Of a stretch of DNA of 64,000 nt, positions 62,906-64,000 are shown in pieces. The DNA comes from Rhodopseudomonas telluris. GTDB taxonomy: Bacteria > Pseudomonadota > Alphaproteobacteria > Rhizobiales > Xanthobacteraceae. Both the position numbers and the translations under genes were made by a program. Positions within the stretch are counted from its first letter, which is position 1. Each line of letters begins with the position of its first letter. The notes under the pieces are model-generated. The model had not been told where the DNA came from. It did not search any database and worked only from the letters and a program-made list of their open reading frames with translations. The stretch is from contig NZ_JBHLWM010000003.1 in NCBI RefSeq assembly GCF_042432815.1, positions 608,516 to 672,515 on the forward strand, written 5' to 3'.

Positions 62906-63724
62906 ATGAGCAGCAGCCGGGCCCCGCAACGCGTCGCCATCGCCGGGCTCGGCGCCATCGGCGCCGCGATCGCACGTGAACTCGATCGCGGCCAGGGCGG
63001 CCTGACGCTCACTGCGGTCGCCAGCGGCAGCCCGGAGAAGCATCGCGAGTTCCTCGCGAGCTTCCGGTCGCCGCCGTCGGTCGTGCCGCTCGATCAGCTC
63101 CACGCCCACGCCGATCTGGTGATCGAGGCGGCGCCGGCCAGGCTGCTGCGTGCGATCGTCGAACCGTTCGTCAGTGGCGGCAAGACCGCGATCGTGCTCA
63201 GCGCCGCGGCGCTGCTGCAGCACGAGGACTTGATTGATCTGGCGAAGGCGAACGGTGGCCAGATCGTCGTGCCGACCGGCGCGCTGATCGGCCTCGATGC
63301 CGTCACCGCCGCTGCGGTCGGCACGATTCACTCGGTGCGGATGATCACCCGCAAGCCGGTGGACGGCCTGCGTGGCGCGCCGTTCATCGTCGACAACGGC
63401 ATCGATATCGACGGCTTGAAAGAGCCGTTGAAACTGTTCGAGGGCACCGCGCGCGAAGCCGGCAAGGGCTTTCCGGCCAATCTCAACGTCGCGGTCGCGC
63501 TGTCGCTCGCCGGCATCGGGCCGGACCGCACCATGGTGGAGATCTGGGCCGACCCGAGCGTCACCCGCAACACCCACCGCATCGAGGTCGATGCGGATTC
63601 GGCGCGGTTCTCGATGACGATCGAAAACATCCCCTCCGACAACCCGCGCACCGGCCTGATCACCCCGCTGTCGGTGATCGCACTGCTGCGCAAGCGGGGC
63701 GCCGCGCTGCGGGTGGGGAGCTGA
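62906..63724 (+). CDS. nadX: Aspartate dehydrogenase family protein (NadX)
   Basis: NAD(P)-dependent dehydrogenase of 272 aa. The Rossmann motif is VAIAGLGAIGAAIAREL (about residues 10-26). The catalytic domain has PTGALIGLDAVTAAAVG, FPANLNVAVALSLAGIGPDRTMVEIWADPSVTRNTHRIEVDADSA and IENIPSDNPRTGLITPLSVIALL, all NadX hallmarks; the catalytic His is probably in NTHRIEV. NadX oxidises L-aspartate to iminoaspartate for NAD synthesis, but here there is no nadA/nadC and the gene ends a transporter operon. A catabolic or reductive-amination role on a similar amino acid is therefore possible. GGAAGG precedes the ATG. Confidence 0.85.
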   Translation: MSSSRAPQRVAIAGLGAIGAAIARELDRGQGGLTLTAVASGSPEKHREFLASFRSPPSVVPLDQLHAHADLVIEAAPARLLRAIVEPFVSGGKTAIVLSAAALLQHEDLIDLAKANGGQIVVPTGALIGLDAVTAAAVGTIHSVRMITRKPVDGLRGAPFIVDNGIDIDGLKEPLKLFEGTAREAGKGFPANLNVAVALSLAGIGPDRTMVEIWADPSVTRNTHRIEVDADSARFSMTIENIPSDNPRTGLITPLSVIALLRKRGAALRVGS

Positions 63725-63754
63725 TCGTTCCAGCCCCACCGACACGCACTGCGT

Positions 63755-63856
63755 CCTCATCCTGAGGAGCCGCGAAGCGGCGTCTCGAAGGATGAGAGGC
63801 CACGGGTGCCGCGGCCCATGGTTCGAGACGGCGCTGCGCGCCTCCTCACCATGAGG
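63755..63856. repeat. Dispersed palindromic repeat, family B copy 2
   Basis: Outer arms CTCATCCTGAGGAG and CTCCTCACCATGAGG, with GTCTCGAAGGATGAGAGGCC inside. It is diverged from copy B1 (7690-7810). It follows the last gene of the transporter operon and may end its transcription. Confidence 0.65.
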
Positions 63857-63925
63857 CCGTGTGTGTGGCGAGGTCTGAATCGCCACCTCGCTGACGTCAG
63901 ATCATTACACTCCGTCCCATCAGCG

Positions 63926-64000
63926 CGTCATGGCCGGGCTTGATGTTCAGCCCGGAGACATGACCGACAGGTGTTCGGAGACATAGTCGACACATCATAG
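63926..64000. mobile_element. Truncated family C repeat joined to a probable insertion-element end
   Basis: Bases 63926-63943 repeat the first 18 bases of copy C1 (CGTCATGGCCGGGCTTGA). The match then stops and is replaced by TGTTCAGCCCGGAGACATG. Within the new sequence two near-identical 17-mers follow 23 bp apart: CGGAGACATGACCGACA (63953) and CGGAGACATAGTCGACA (63976). A TG-started terminus with repeated inner sites is what a transposase-binding end looks like. The element itself would lie beyond the window edge, so this is unproven. Confidence 0.45.

Overview
This 64-kb window is GC-rich chromosomal DNA, almost fully coding and mostly in tightly packed operons with ATGA-type overlaps. Gene content, codon use and the intergenic palindromes point to an alphaproteobacterium of the Rhodopseudomonas/Bradyrhizobium group. 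The best indicators are a hmuTUV-hemP locus next to exbBD-tonB, a fused cytochrome oxidase subunit I-III, and the TCATTGCGAGGAGC-type repeats. No rRNA, tRNA, CRISPR array, phage or complete transposon was seen.

Layout, left to right. (1) 0.2-7.6 kb: a dipeptide/oligopeptide-type ABC operon with a GatC/AtzG-like small protein and an amidase inserted between its two ATPase genes. (2) 7.9-11.3 kb: a ketopantoate-reductase-like gene, GMP reductase (guaC) and an acyl-CoA dehydrogenase. (3) 11.5-15.2 kb: a siderophore-type TonB-dependent receptor, a convergent AraC regulator and an orphan receiver protein. (4) 15.3-21.2 kb: a czcCBA-type heavy-metal efflux operon headed by a small His-rich membrane protein. 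(5) 21.2-28.2 kb: a LysR regulator divergent from a Ugp-like ABC transporter that is co-linear with two GpdQ-like metallophosphoesterases. (6) 28.2-33.9 kb: a TetR regulator divergent from an HlyD/RbbA/ABC-2 export operon, followed by a three-copy 163-bp tandem repeat. (7) 34.4-45.3 kb: a complete heme island. It holds the ABC importer hmuTUV, hemP, the radical-SAM heme-opening enzyme HutW, a ChuY-like reductase, an outer-membrane heme receptor, an IsdG-type heme monooxygenase, HutX and a dedicated ExbB-ExbD-TonB. (8) 45.4-51.9 kb: a tripartite tricarboxylate-type binding protein, then a cytochrome c oxidase cluster (CtaG-like protein, CopD/HemJ-like protein, DUF2231 protein, subunit II, fused subunit I-III, small membrane protein). 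(9) 51.9-63.7 kb: a catabolic region with a TauE/SafE exporter, an aldehyde dehydrogenase, an NTF2-like protein, an FAD amine oxidoreductase, a LysR regulator, a full LivKHMGF-type transporter, a CnbZ-like protein and an aspartate-dehydrogenase-like protein. (10) Right edge: a palindromic repeat interrupted by what looks like the end of an insertion element.

The heme island is the most coherent system. Import (receptor, TonB machine, ABC transporter) is joined to two chemically different heme-opening enzymes, one O2-dependent and one O2-independent, plus a cytosolic heme carrier. An identical 15-bp motif lies 16-17 bp upstream of a TTGAC -35 element in front of both forward heme operons. The 52-63.7 kb region has no pathway I can name with certainty. 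Its gene set fits oxidation of an imported amino compound through an aldehyde to a carboxylate, possibly followed by export. A second recurring theme is that palindromic repeats sit exactly between the binding-protein gene and the first permease gene in two separate ABC operons.
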